From assembly GCA_965652565.1 (NCBI GenBank), contig CBFGWL010000001.1, forward strand, positions 1-64,000: a stretch of DNA of 64,000 bases, in the 5' to 3' direction. Both the position numbers and the translations under genes were made by a program. This stretch comes from RSA11 sp965652565 (lineage in GTDB: Bacteria > Actinomycetota > Thermoleophilia > Solirubrobacterales > 70-9). This document shows, piece after piece, positions 16,870 through 24,850 of the stretch. Within the stretch, counting starts at the first letter, position 1. Every line of letters starts with the position of its first letter. Under the pieces are notes generated by a model, which had not been told where the DNA came from, did not search any database, and worked only from the letters and a program-made list of their open reading frames with translations.

Positions 16870-17736
16870 ATGGCTCCTGAGCGCAGGACAACGGAAGGCG
16901 TCGCGTCAGTCGAGACGCTCCTCGAGGCGCTGCCCTACATCAAGGAGTTCCACGGCCGCACCGTCGTCATCAAGTACGGCGGCGCCGCGATGCGCGACGA
17001 GGCACTCAAGGAGGCGTTCGCCACCGACGTCGTGCTCCTCAAGTACGTTGGGCTCAACCCGATCGTCGTCCACGGCGGCGGCCCGGACATCACCTCCTAC
17101 ATGGAGCGCCTCGGCATGGAGGTGCGCTTCGTCGACGGCCTGCGCGTCTCCGATCCGGAGACGGTGGAGGTCGCGAAGATGGTCCTGCTCGGCAAGGTCA
17201 ACTCCGACATCGTGAACCGGATCAACCGGCACGGCCAGCCCGCCGTCGGGCTCTCCGGGGAGGACGGGCGCCTCTTCCACGTGCGGCCCGTCGAGAACGC
17301 GGACAAGGTCGGCTACGTAGGGGAGATCCACCGGGTCGACGTGAGCGTGCTCAACCACATCGCCGCCGACTACATCCCTGTGATCGCGACGGCGGCGTCG
17401 GACCTCGAGGGCCGCTCCTACAACGTGAACGCCGATGCCGCCGCCGGCATGGTCGCGGCGGCGCTCCCCGCGCACAGGGCGATCTTCCTCACCGACGTGG
17501 CCGGCTGGCTCGAGGACCCCGATGACCCCGAGTCGCTGATCTCGGCGGCGACCGCGGACGAGGTGGAGGCGGCGCTGCCGAATGTCGCCGGCGGCATGCG
17601 GCCCAAGCTGCTCGCCTGCCTGGAGGCGATCCGCGGCGGCGTCGATTCGGTGCAGATCGTGGACGGCCGCAGGCCGCATTCGATGCTGCTCGAGCTCTTC
17701 ACCGACGCCGGCGTAGGGACCATGATCACGCCGTGA
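16870..17736 (+). CDS. argB: Acetylglutamate kinase
   Basis: Phosphorylates N-acetylglutamate. The 288-residue product has the amino-acid kinase motifs VIKYGGAAM (K35) and VVHGGGPDI (68-74), then NVNADAAAGMVA and GGMRPKL towards the C-terminus. An extended N-terminal helix (SVETLLEALPYIKEF) is the type found in arginine-inhibited hexameric enzymes, so feedback inhibition is likely. The stop overlaps argD by 4 nt (GTGA). Confidence 0.97.
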   Translation: MAPERRTTEGVASVETLLEALPYIKEFHGRTVVIKYGGAAMRDEALKEAFATDVVLLKYVGLNPIVVHGGGPDITSYMERLGMEVRFVDGLRVSDPETVEVAKMVLLGKVNSDIVNRINRHGQPAVGLSGEDGRLFHVRPVENADKVGYVGEIHRVDVSVLNHIAADYIPVIATAASDLEGRSYNVNADAAAGMVAAALPAHRAIFLTDVAGWLEDPDDPESLISAATADEVEAALPNVAGGMRPKLLACLEAIRGGVDSVQIVDGRRPHSMLLELFTDAGVGTMITP

Positions 17737-18917
17737 CGACTTCGGTTGGTGAGCTCCGCGCGCTCGAGGAGCGCTACGCGATGCGCACCTATCTGCGCGC
17801 CGGCGTCGAGTTCGTGCGCGGTGAGGGGGCGCGGCTCTGGGACGCCGATGGCAAGGAGTACCTCGACTTCTTCGCGGGGCTTTCGGTGCACAACGCCGGC
17901 CACTGTCACCCGCGGATCGTGGAGGCGATCCAGGCGCAGGCGGCGACGTTCGCCGGCTCGTCGAACCTGTTCCTCTCCGAGCCCGCGCTGCGCCTCTCCG
18001 AGCGGCTCAGCGAGTCGAGCCTTGGGGGCAAGGTCTTCCTCGCGAACACCGGCACGGAGGCCGCGGAGGGCGCGATCAAGATCGCGCGCAAGCACGCCCG
18101 GGCGCGGGGGGTGGACGCGCCCGAGATCATCAGCCTCGACAGCGACTTCCACGGCCGGACGCTGGGCGCGCTCGCGGCGACGCCGAAGCTGGCCGACGAG
18201 GAGCGCTTCGGGCCGCTGCCCCGCGGCTTTCGCTACGTGCCGCGCGACGACGCGGACGCGCTGCGCGCCGCCGCGAGCGAGAACACCGCGGCCGTGTTCC
18301 TGGAGCCGATCCAGGGCGAGGCCGGCGTCTGGCCGATTGCGCCGGAGGTCATCGCCGCCGCGCGGGAGGTGTGCGAGCGCACGGGTGCCCTTTTGATCTA
18401 CGACGAGGTGCAGACCGGCATGGGGCGGACCGGGACGCTGTGGGCTTACCAGGGCCTCGGCGTCGTCCCCGACGTGATCACGGCCGCAAAGGCGCTCGGC
18501 GGGGGCCTGCCGGTCGGCGCGATCGTCGCAGGCCCGCGCGCGAGCGACGTGCTCGAGCCCGGCGATCACGGCTCCACCTTCGCGGGCGGACCGATCCAGG
18601 CGCGCGCGGCGCTGGCCGCGCTCGAGGTGCTGGGCGATGAGGAGCTGCTCGCTTCCGTGCGCGCCTTGGGCGAGCGCCTGATGGAGGGTCTGCGCGGCAT
18701 CGACGGCGTCGTCGACGTGCGCGGGCGCGGGCTCATGGTCGGCCTCAGCGTCGCGGAGGGCATCGACGCGGCGGGGGTACGCGATCGCTGCCTGGAGGCC
18801 GGCCTGGTGATCAACTGCCCGGGCCCGGGGATGCTGCGCCTGCTGCCGCCGCTCATCATCGACGCCGCGGACGTGGACCGTGCGCTCGAGCTCATCGCGG
18901 CGTCCGTTCGGCCGTAG
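17733..18917 (+). CDS. argD: Acetylornithine aminotransferase
   Basis: PLP-dependent class III aminotransferase making N-acetylornithine; it may also serve lysine synthesis. Features are NTGTEAAEGAIKIARK, DFHGRTLGALAAT, LIYDEVQTGMGRTG, and the PLP lysine K253 in AAKALGGGLP. The 394-residue length is normal. It overlaps argB by 4 nt and ends the argCJBD run; argF, argH and argR are not in the window. Confidence 0.95.
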   Translation: MTTSVGELRALEERYAMRTYLRAGVEFVRGEGARLWDADGKEYLDFFAGLSVHNAGHCHPRIVEAIQAQAATFAGSSNLFLSEPALRLSERLSESSLGGKVFLANTGTEAAEGAIKIARKHARARGVDAPEIISLDSDFHGRTLGALAATPKLADEERFGPLPRGFRYVPRDDADALRAAASENTAAVFLEPIQGEAGVWPIAPEVIAAAREVCERTGALLIYDEVQTGMGRTGTLWAYQGLGVVPDVITAAKALGGGLPVGAIVAGPRASDVLEPGDHGSTFAGGPIQARAALAALEVLGDEELLASVRALGERLMEGLRGIDGVVDVRGRGLMVGLSVAEGIDAAGVRDRCLEAGLVINCPGPGMLRLLPPLIIDAADVDRALELIAASVRP

Positions 18918-18947
18918 CCCGCCCGCCGCGCGCGCGACGCGCCAGCC

Positions 18948-19056
18948 CGCGACTGCACGATCTCGTTGGTTGATCCCACACAATCGTGAACTCGCGGCGG
19001 GTGATCTCGCGACTTCGGGATGTTGTGGGTTGATCCCACACAATCGTGACCTCGCG
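18948..19056. repeat. Tandem pair of 60-bp-spaced hairpin repeats (family B)
   Basis: Two elements of about 49 bp (18948-18996 and 19008-19056) lie exactly 60 bp apart. They share GGTTGATCCCACACAATCGT and the next GA, then CTCGCGGCGG, over 33 bp with one mismatch. Each is bounded by CGCGA and TCGCG so the ends can pair. Copy 1 also pairs CACGAT with ATCGTG; copy 2 can pair TTGTGGG with CCCACA. They fill the 200-nt gap after argD. Confidence 0.8.
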
Positions 19057-19105
19057 GCGGCGCGCGGCACCGGGGAAAAACGCGGAACTCGTCGGCCAGA
19101 CCGCA

Positions 19106-19111
19106 TATGGT
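19106..19111 (+). promoter_or_regulatory. -10 hexamer TATGGT, leaderless start
   Basis: TATGGT ends 6 nt before GTG 19118 with no Shine-Dalgarno. This supports that start for the single-pass membrane protein. Confidence 0.4.
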
Positions 19112-19117
19112 GGGCCC

Positions 19118-19579
19118 GTGCACGACGATCCCACACGCCACATGCCCCCGGAGCCCGACCCGCGGCGCCAGCCGCGGCCCGACCAGCCGCAGGGGCAGCC
19201 GGGTCCCTACGAGGGGCAACCCGATCCTTACGGGATCCAGCAGCAGCCCTACGGCGGCGGGCAGCCGCCGTACGGGGGCCAGCAGCCGCCCTATGGGCCG
19301 CCGCCCGAGCGCGACGGCATGAGCGGCGGGGTGAAGGCCGCGCTCATCGTGCTCTGCGCGCTCGTCGTGGGGCTCGGCATCGCACTCGCGATCGTGGCCA
19401 GCGGCGGCGACGATTCCGCGGACGACCGCCCGCAGCGCGCCCGCACCGTGACGGAGACCGAGACCCAGACTCAGACGGAGACGGCCGCTCCCGTGACGAC
19501 GACCGTCACCGAGGCGCAGACCGAGACCGTCACGGAGACGACCACCGAGACGACGACCGTCGAGGTCGAGGCTCCGTAG
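19118..19579 (+). CDS. Single-pass membrane protein with Thr/Glu-rich outer tail
   Basis: A 153-residue protein with three parts. The cytoplasmic N-terminus (1-70) is rich in Pro, Gln, Gly and Tyr with repeats like QPPYGG and QQPPYG. One membrane helix follows (about 76-98, ALIVLCALVVGLGIALAIVA). The outer tail of about 50 residues is built of TETETQTQ-like and TETTTETT-like repeats. The low-complexity tail could span or contact the cell wall. It converges on a sortase gene but has no LPxTG-like motif, so it is not an evident sortase substrate. Function unknown. Confidence 0.75.
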   Translation: MHDDPTRHMPPEPDPRRQPRPDQPQGQPGPYEGQPDPYGIQQQPYGGGQPPYGGQQPPYGPPPERDGMSGGVKAALIVLCALVVGLGIALAIVASGGDDSADDRPQRARTVTETETQTQTETAAPVTTTVTEAQTETVTETTTETTTVEVEAP

Positions 19580-19598
19580 CCGCCGGGCGCCGCCGGCG

Positions 19599-19617
19599 GA
19601 CGGCGCGTCGCGCCGTC
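19599..19617. terminator. Hairpin between convergent genes
   Basis: GACGGCGCG-T-CGCGCCGTC is a perfect 9-1-9 inverted repeat in the 36-nt gap. It has no T tract but could slow transcription from both sides. Confidence 0.45.
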
Positions 19618-20344
19618 AGGCGCGCCAGGTCTGCTCGGGATCGCCGAAGAGCGAGATCGCGGCCAGGTCGGCCGTGACGACGATGCGCTGCGCCGCGCTG
19701 TAGAGCGGGTGGCAGGCGGTGAGCACCAACCGCTCCTCGCCGGTGTCGCGCACGACGTCGATGTCGGTGGGGGAGACGATGTCGGTCTTGCGCACCGTGT
19801 AGGTGAACGTCGCGTACGGCATCTCGACGACGATCTCATCGCCGCGCTCGAGTTGGTCGAGCTTGCGAAACGGGGCCAAATACGTCGTCCGGTGACCGGC
19901 GATCCCAACCGTGCTGCCCTGTCCGGGGAACGGGGAGCCATCGCCCTGGCGGCGGTAGTCGGGGTCCGGCGCGCGCGTGTAATGCCCCGGGCCCTTCTGC
20001 AGCGCGGCGGTATCAGTGCCCTCGATGATCACGGCGTCGAGGCCGATTTCGTCGATCTCGATCCGGCCGACCCCGCGGCCCTCCTCGACCTCATCGGCGT
20101 ACGCCGTGGCGAGCGCCTTCGCGCGGCGGGGGACGTGCCGCGCGTCGACCATCTCCGGCGCAGGCTGCTCGCTGCGGAAGCGCTCGGCGAGCTCATCGAG
20201 CTCATCCTGGGCCTGGCCCTGCTGGATCGAGCCGTAGAGCGTGGAGAGGGGCTCCTTCCAGGCCAGCGTAAGGCCGACGTCCGCCAGGACGACCAACCCG
20301 GCCGTGATCAGGGTCAGGGACAGGATGCGAAGGGTGCGCTGCAT
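19616..20344 (-). CDS. Sortase (class E/D-like)
   Basis: Membrane-anchored transpeptidase that cuts a sorting motif and joins proteins to the cell wall. The N-terminal signal anchor is at about 7-28. The catalytic domain (about 90-242) has the His in GIAGHRTTYLAPF (H151), the Cys in LTACHPLYSA (C211) and an Arg in AAQRIVV (R220). TLTACHP-like active sites are typical of actinobacterial class E/D enzymes. No LPxTG or LAxTG protein is recognisable in the window, so substrates must be elsewhere. Divergent from argG across 50 nt. Confidence 0.88.
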   Translation of the reverse strand: MQRTLRILSLTLITAGLVVLADVGLTLAWKEPLSTLYGSIQQGQAQDELDELAERFRSEQPAPEMVDARHVPRRAKALATAYADEVEEGRGVGRIEIDEIGLDAVIIEGTDTAALQKGPGHYTRAPDPDYRRQGDGSPFPGQGSTVGIAGHRTTYLAPFRKLDQLERGDEIVVEMPYATFTYTVRKTDIVSPTDIDVVRDTGEERLVLTACHPLYSAAQRIVVTADLAAISLFGDPEQTWRA

Positions 20345-20378
20345 GCGTACCCATCATCTCCGACTTTCGCAAGCCGCG

Positions 20379-20384
20379 TACACT
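20379..20384 (+). promoter_or_regulatory. -10 hexamer TACACT before argG
   Basis: TACACT ends 10 nt before ATG 20395. It lies in the short region shared with the divergent sortase gene. Confidence 0.4.
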
Positions 20385-20394
20385 TCCGCCGCCA

Positions 20395-21675
20395 ATGAGC
20401 CAGCCAACCGAGTTCCCGCGCACCGCGTCCTACGAAGCCGATCCCGCCCAGGTTGGGCGCGTCCTGCTGCTGTACTCGGGTGGCCTGGACACGTCGGTGA
20501 TGCTGCGCTGGATCCAGGAGCGCTACGAGGCCGAGATCGTCACGCTCACGGTCAATCTCGGCCAGCCCGGCGAGGACTGGGAGGTCGTGGTCGGCAAGGC
20601 CAAGGATCTGGGCGCGGTCGACTCGGTCGTAGTCGACGCCCGCGAGGAGTTCGCCGAGGAGTACGTGCTCCCGGCGCTCAAGGCGAACGCGCTCTACGGC
20701 GGCGGCTATCCGCTGTTCACCGCGCTCGGCCGGCCGCTGATCGCCAAGCTCGCCGTCGAGCACGCGCGCGCCACCGGTTGCGACACGATCGCGCACGGCT
20801 GCACCGGCAAGGGCAACGACCAGGTGCGCCTCGAGGCGACGATCGCCACGCTCGCGCCTGACCTCAAGGTGATCGCCCCCGTGCGCGAGTGGCGCATGGG
20901 CCGCGAGGAGGAGATCGCCTACGCCCGCGAGCACGGGATCCCGGTCAAGGGCGGCACCGAGGCGGCGCCGTACTCGATCGACGACAACCTCTGGGGACGC
21001 TCCTCGGAGGGTCGCGCGATCGAGGACCTCGCCGCGCCGCCGCCCGACGATGTCTTTCAGCTCGTCACGGCGCCCGAGGACGCGCCCGATCAGCCTGAGG
21101 ACCTGCGAATCGGCTTCGAGGCCGGCCGTCCGGTCTCGCTGAACGGCGAGCGGCTGCCGCTCGTCGAGCTGATCGAGCGGGCCGCCGAGGCCGGCTCGCG
21201 CCACGGCGTCGGCATCGTCGACCACATCGAGGACCGCGTCGTCGGACTCAAGGTGCGCGACCTCTACGAGGTGCCGGCCGCGGCGATCCTGATCGAGGCG
21301 CACCGGGACCTCGAGAAGCTCGTCTCGACGATCCACCAGAACGAGTTCAAGCACATCCTCGACCGCAAGTGGGCGTACCTCTGTTACTCCGGCCTGTGGC
21401 TCGATCCGCTGCGCGAGGACCTCGATGCCTACATCGACAGCGCCAACCGCTTCGTCACCGGCGAGATCACCGTGCGCCTGCACAAGGGCAGCGTGCGCGT
21501 CGTCTCGCGCAACTCGCCGTACGCGGTCTATGACCAGTCGCTCGCCGGCTTCGCTGAGTCGGGCGGCGAGTTCTCCCAGCACGCCAGCCCCGGGTTCATC
21601 GAGCTCTTCACCCTGCAGAGCCGGATGGCCTACAGGATTCGCGAGGCCCGCAACGGGGAATCAGGCGAGACATGA
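20395..21675 (+). CDS. argG: Argininosuccinate synthase
   Basis: Joins citrulline and aspartate with ATP, the penultimate step of arginine synthesis. The ATP pyrophosphatase motif YSGGLDTSV is at 27-35, followed by AHGCTGKGNDQVR and DDNLWGRSSEG. The 426-residue product is of the longer bacterial type with a C-terminal tail. It lies apart from argCJBD, separated by the sortase and a membrane protein gene, and has its own promoter. Confidence 0.96.
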   Translation: MSQPTEFPRTASYEADPAQVGRVLLLYSGGLDTSVMLRWIQERYEAEIVTLTVNLGQPGEDWEVVVGKAKDLGAVDSVVVDAREEFAEEYVLPALKANALYGGGYPLFTALGRPLIAKLAVEHARATGCDTIAHGCTGKGNDQVRLEATIATLAPDLKVIAPVREWRMGREEEIAYAREHGIPVKGGTEAAPYSIDDNLWGRSSEGRAIEDLAAPPPDDVFQLVTAPEDAPDQPEDLRIGFEAGRPVSLNGERLPLVELIERAAEAGSRHGVGIVDHIEDRVVGLKVRDLYEVPAAAILIEAHRDLEKLVSTIHQNEFKHILDRKWAYLCYSGLWLDPLREDLDAYIDSANRFVTGEITVRLHKGSVRVVSRNSPYAVYDQSLAGFAESGGEFSQHASPGFIELFTLQSRMAYRIREARNGESGET

Positions 21676-21830
21676 TCTCTTCCCGCATCTACGAGTGGAT
21701 CGGCCGCGCGGTCGTCCAGCTCGCCTGGTGGCGGTTCGGCCGTCAGATCCGTCTCGCCGGTGTCGGCGCGGCCGCCCTGCTCGTCGCGGGCGCCTGGCTG
21801 CTCAGCCGCCGCGAGCCGCCAGAGGGCTAG
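21672..21830 (+). CDS. 52-residue membrane peptide coupled to argG
   Basis: The ATG overlaps the argG stop (ATGA), so it is probably translated by coupling. The product starts MISSRIYEWIGRAVVQLAWW, has a basic stretch and then one membrane helix at about 29-45 (AGVGAAALLVAGAWLL), ending RREPPEG. The overlap and clean membrane topology support a real gene. I do not recognise the family. Confidence 0.55.
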   Translation: MISSRIYEWIGRAVVQLAWWRFGRQIRLAGVGAAALLVAGAWLLSRREPPEG

Positions 21831-22117
21831 GCAACACCTGTCCGGATGGGGCGGGGGCGTAGGGCCTCCGCGGCGGCGCGCGTCCGAGCGAGCCGCCCGT
21901 CGCCGGCCACCAGACGCCGGTTGCGCGGCATGAGGCCGCGTGCCTAAAGCCGCGACCTGAGCGGCGCGCGATCGCGGGGCCAACGCGCAACCGCGTTGAC
22001 CGCGCGCCCACGTTCCTCGGAGCCGGCGACCGCCGCCCGAAGCGCAATTTCCCGCCCACAAGGAGGAATCGGCCTGCAAGCCGTCACCCGGATTATGTAC
22101 CCTCCGCAAGCACTTCA
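21831..22117. other. Gene-free region before the Rpf-like gene
   Basis: No convincing gene here; an open frame on the minus strand has no start signal and looks like a GC artefact. One strong Shine-Dalgarno-like AAGGAGG lies at 22060-22066. It has no ATG, GTG or TTG at the right distance; only a CTG at 22074 would open a 15-codon frame. No riboswitch family could be matched by eye. Confidence 0.5.
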
Positions 22118-22145
22118 TTAGCAAGAGCTAACGATTCGCTAGCAT
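22118..22145 (+). promoter_or_regulatory. Inverted repeat and -10 before the Rpf-like gene
   Basis: TTAGC-AAGA-GCTAA (22118-22131) is a perfect 5-4-5 inverted repeat, and TAGCAT (22140-22145) is a good -10. The repeat lies where a repressor or activator could control the promoter. The leader is about 40 nt. Confidence 0.4.
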
Positions 22146-22190
22146 CGCCGGCCAGCCCAGACCCCGGCCCGCTCTTTCACGGGGATCGAA

Positions 22191-23243
22191 GTGAACGACT
22201 CGAGGCACGACGACAACAGGCATTCCGAGCGCACCGCGCGCCTGCGCGTGCCCGGTCTCGCGGTCCGGGCGCTGATCGTGCTCGCCGCGGGCCTCGCGCT
22301 GGCGATCCCGATTGCGCGCGCCGGGGCGCAGTCGGTCGAGGGGCTCAACTCGAAGATCGAGTCCGCCCGGGCGGAGGCCGAGGAGCTCGGCGCCGCGGTG
22401 CAGAGCGCCACGGACGCCCTGGCGGCCGCGCGCGCCCGCGCCGAGCAGGCCGCCGCGCGCGAGCAGGAGCTCGCCGAGGTGCTGGCCGAGGGCCGCGAGC
22501 GCGCCGCCGAGCTCGCCGAGCAGGTGGAGGAGGCGCGCGCCGAGCTGCGCGCCGTTCGCGAGCGCTTCCGCCGCGCCCAGGACGCCCTCGCCGAGCGCCT
22601 CGTCGCGATCTACAAGTCGAACGACCCGGTGGGCATCGACGTCCTGCTCGACTCCAAGGGCTTCGACGATCTGGCGACGCGCGCCGACCTCTTGACGCGC
22701 ATCCAGGAGGCCGACCGCGTCCTCGTCGAGCGGGTGCGCGAGCTGCGCGCGGCGCTGGATGCCGAGCTCGCGCGCGTCGAGGAGGCGAAGGCGGAGGCCG
22801 ACGCCTTCAACGCCCGCGTCGAGTCGGCGCGCGCCGAGATCGCCGGTGTGCGCGACCGCGCGCTGGCCGAGGCCGCCGAGCTCCAGGAGGCCCGCGCGGC
22901 GCAGCTCGCGGCGATCGAGGGGCTGCAATCGCGTATCGGGCGCTGGACGAAGCAGGTCCAGGAGCTCGAGCAGGTCTCCGAGCAAGAGGCGCGCCGGCAG
23001 GTCGCCAACTGGGTCGGTGACTGGGCGATCCCCGAGGCGATCGTGATGTGCGAGTCGGGCGGCAACTTCAACGCGCTCAACCCGAGCTCCGGCGCGGGCG
23101 GCGCGTACCAGATCCTGCCGTCCACGTGGAAGGCCTACGGGGGCAAGGGCCTGCCGCATCAGGCCTCGCCGGCCGAGCAGCACGCGATCGCGGCTCAGAT
23201 CTGGGCGGACTCGGGCGCGTCGGCCTGGGTCTGCGCCGGATAG
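22191..23243 (+). CDS. Secreted Rpf-like muralytic protein with coiled coil
   Basis: A 350-residue exported protein likely to cut peptidoglycan. An N-terminal signal or anchor (about 25-46) is followed by a long Ala/Glu-rich coiled coil (about 48-270), like the PcsB/RipA-type regulatory stalks. The C-terminal transglycosylase-like Rpf domain (about 272-350) has the catalytic-type segment MCESGGNFNALN and GAYQILPSTWKAYGG. The Glu in CESGGN is the expected catalytic acid. GTG start with CACGGGGATCGAA upstream. Its last 49 nt overlap the convergent MFS gene. Confidence 0.85.
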   Translation: MNDSRHDDNRHSERTARLRVPGLAVRALIVLAAGLALAIPIARAGAQSVEGLNSKIESARAEAEELGAAVQSATDALAAARARAEQAAAREQELAEVLAEGRERAAELAEQVEEARAELRAVRERFRRAQDALAERLVAIYKSNDPVGIDVLLDSKGFDDLATRADLLTRIQEADRVLVERVRELRAALDAELARVEEAKAEADAFNARVESARAEIAGVRDRALAEAAELQEARAAQLAAIEGLQSRIGRWTKQVQELEQVSEQEARRQVANWVGDWAIPEAIVMCESGGNFNALNPSSGAGGAYQILPSTWKAYGGKGLPHQASPAEQHAIAAQIWADSGASAWVCAG

Positions 23244-24457
23244 CGCGTATCGCCGCCGGCGCGATCGATGTCGCGAAGCACGTAGACCGCGCCCGCGGCG
23301 ACCGCCAGCACGCCGAGACCCGCGGCCGCGTAGGCGGCCCGGGGTGAGAGCGCCGCGGCGAGCACGCCGCCGAGCAGAAAGCCGGCTCCGGAGGCGAAGT
23401 TGGAGAGCGACTCGAGCATCGCCACCACGCGCGCCTGAAAGCCCGCCGCGGTGAGGCCCTGGACCGCGGTGATCAGCGCCACCCACTGGATGCCGTTGCC
23501 GAAGCCGCCGACCAGGGAGGCGGCGCAGGCGGTGACGATCGTGGGGGAGGCCGCGGTGCCCAGGTAGGCGAGGGCGATCAGCAGCGTGCTCCCGAGCAGC
23601 ATGCGACCCAGGCGGGCCTTGCCGAGGCCGCCGAAGGCCACGCCGCCCGCCACCATGCCCACGCCCCAGGACGCGAGCAGGAAGCCGTAGCCGCGATCGC
23701 CCGCGTCGAGGGTGTCCTTGGCAAGCGCCACCTCGATGGGCAGGACGAGTGCGAAGAAGACGAAGACGAGCGCCTCCGCGCCCAGCAGGCCGCGCAGCGC
23801 CCGGCGCGCGCGCACGTAGCGCAGTCCCTCGCGCAGCGGCTCGATCCAGCCCACGCCGCTCGAGCCGTGTGCCGCGGGCAGCACGCGGGTCGCCGCGAGC
23901 AGGGCGGCGATCGCCAGGAACGTGGCCGCGTCGGCCATCAGGGCCACCTGTGGCTCGGTCGCGGCGACGAGCACCCCCGCCAGCGCGGGGCCCGCCGCCG
24001 CACCCGTCGTGAACGCGACGTTGAGCACGGCGTTGCCGGCGCGCAGGCGCTCCTGCCCGAGCACCGCCGCCGCGGTGGCGCGCGTGCGGGCGCGCGCCGC
24101 TGCCGCGAAGGTCCCGTCGAGGGCCGCCAGTGCGAGCACCGGGACGAGCAGGAAGGTGGCGTCGGCGGCGAGCAGGGCAAGCGCGGCGAAGCTCGCGGCC
24201 TCACCCAGATACAGAAGCGCGAGCGCGCGCCGGGCGGTGAGCGCGTCGAAGCGGCCGACGAGCGGCGGGGCGGTCAGCGCGGGTACGAACTGCATCGCCA
24301 CGAAGAGCGCAGCCGTCGCGATCGGGCTGCCCGTGAGCTCGAAGACCAGGATCGCGAGGGCGACCTCACCCAGCCAGTTGCCAAGCTCGTTCACCAGGTA
24401 CGCGACGGCGATCCGCCGGAACCCCGTGATCCGCAGCGTCGCGAGGGCCGCGCTCAT
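23195..24457 (-). CDS. MFS exporter (MFS_3 type)
   Basis: A 420-residue transporter with about twelve membrane helices. It resembles the MFS_3 group of exporters (macrolide or enterobactin efflux-like), with the start RITGFRRIAVAYLVNELGNW and the loop VGRFDALTARRALAL. The ATG at 24457 is chosen because GGGGGAAAT precedes it and the transporter homology begins there; the longer frame runs antisense through the MGFRKG micro-genes. It is divergent from that array. Substrate unknown; a role in exporting the hexapeptides is only a guess from position. Confidence 0.85.
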   Translation of the reverse strand: MSAALATLRITGFRRIAVAYLVNELGNWLGEVALAILVFELTGSPIATAALFVAMQFVPALTAPPLVGRFDALTARRALALLYLGEAASFAALALLAADATFLLVPVLALAALDGTFAAAARARTRATAAAVLGQERLRAGNAVLNVAFTTGAAAGPALAGVLVAATEPQVALMADAATFLAIAALLAATRVLPAAHGSSGVGWIEPLREGLRYVRARRALRGLLGAEALVFVFFALVLPIEVALAKDTLDAGDRGYGFLLASWGVGMVAGGVAFGGLGKARLGRMLLGSTLLIALAYLGTAASPTIVTACAASLVGGFGNGIQWVALITAVQGLTAAGFQARVVAMLESLSNFASGAGFLLGGVLAAALSPRAAYAAAGLGVLAVAAGAVYVLRDIDRAGGDTRYPAQTQADAPESAQI

Positions 24458-24568
24458 ATTTCCCCCAAATTGCGTGAATCCCGCGCAAACGTTTTGGGAA
24501 CACGGGGGTTCTCTGATTTCGTCCTTCGTGGACGTTTGCACCTCGAAACGAGCAAAGGAGTGCTTGTC

Positions 24569-24589
24569 ATGGGCTTCCGCAAGGGCTGA
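24569..24589 (+). CDS. Hexapeptide micro-gene 1 (MGFRKG)
   Basis: ATG GGC TTC CGC AAG GGC TGA encodes MGFRKG. AAAGGAG (24554-24560) lies 8 nt before the ATG, an ideal ribosome binding site. First of four identical peptides. The peptide has net charge +2, no signal sequence and no homology I know. Confidence 0.7.
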   Translation: MGFRKG

Positions 24590-24675
24590 GAAGCGCACAC
24601 GCGCGCGGAGGTGCTCCCGGTGGGATTCCTCCGTGTCGGACGTTCGAACCACGAGAGAGCAAAGGAAGGCTTGGC

Positions 24676-24696
24676 ATGGGTTTCCGCAAGGGCTGA
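24676..24696 (+). CDS. Hexapeptide micro-gene 2 (MGFRKG)
   Basis: ATG GGT TTC CGC AAG GGC TGA encodes the same peptide with a synonymous change in the first Gly codon. The ribosome binding site is AAAGGA (24661-24666), 9 nt upstream, again preceded by GAGC. Confidence 0.7.
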   Translation: MGFRKG

Positions 24697-24771
24697 GGGC
24701 CGCAGAACCACACGTTGGACCCGCCCCACGGGGGGCGCCGCAGACACCACTTGAGCAAAGGAGTGCTCGTC

Positions 24772-24792
24772 ATGGGCTTTCGCAAGGGCTGA
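24772..24792 (+). CDS. Hexapeptide micro-gene 3 (MGFRKG)
   Basis: ATG GGC TTT CGC AAG GGC TGA encodes the same peptide with a synonymous Phe codon. The ribosome binding site is AAAGGAG (24757-24763), 8 nt upstream. Confidence 0.7.
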   Translation: MGFRKG

Positions 24793-24850
24793 TCAGCGCC
24801 GAGCGCGCACGTTGGAGTTGTCCCGCGACCATCGCGAAGGAGTGCACCCA

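Noticed and set aside
22060..22120. Short leader peptide after AAGGAGG
   Set aside because: The Shine-Dalgarno is strong, but only a CTG could serve as start for a 15-codon frame; support is too thin.
21630..22124. 164-codon minus-strand frame after argG
   Set aside because: It crosses the end of argG and the coupled small gene in antisense, with no start signal and low-complexity product.
21831..22139. Cyclic-di-AMP (ydaO-type) riboswitch before the Rpf-like gene
   Set aside because: This class often precedes such genes in actinobacteria, but its conserved blocks could not be matched by eye. A covariance scan would decide.
24458..24652. N-terminal extension of the MFS exporter
   Set aside because: It would be translated antisense through the micro-gene array and has no membrane or family features; ATG 24457 with its own ribosome binding site is better.
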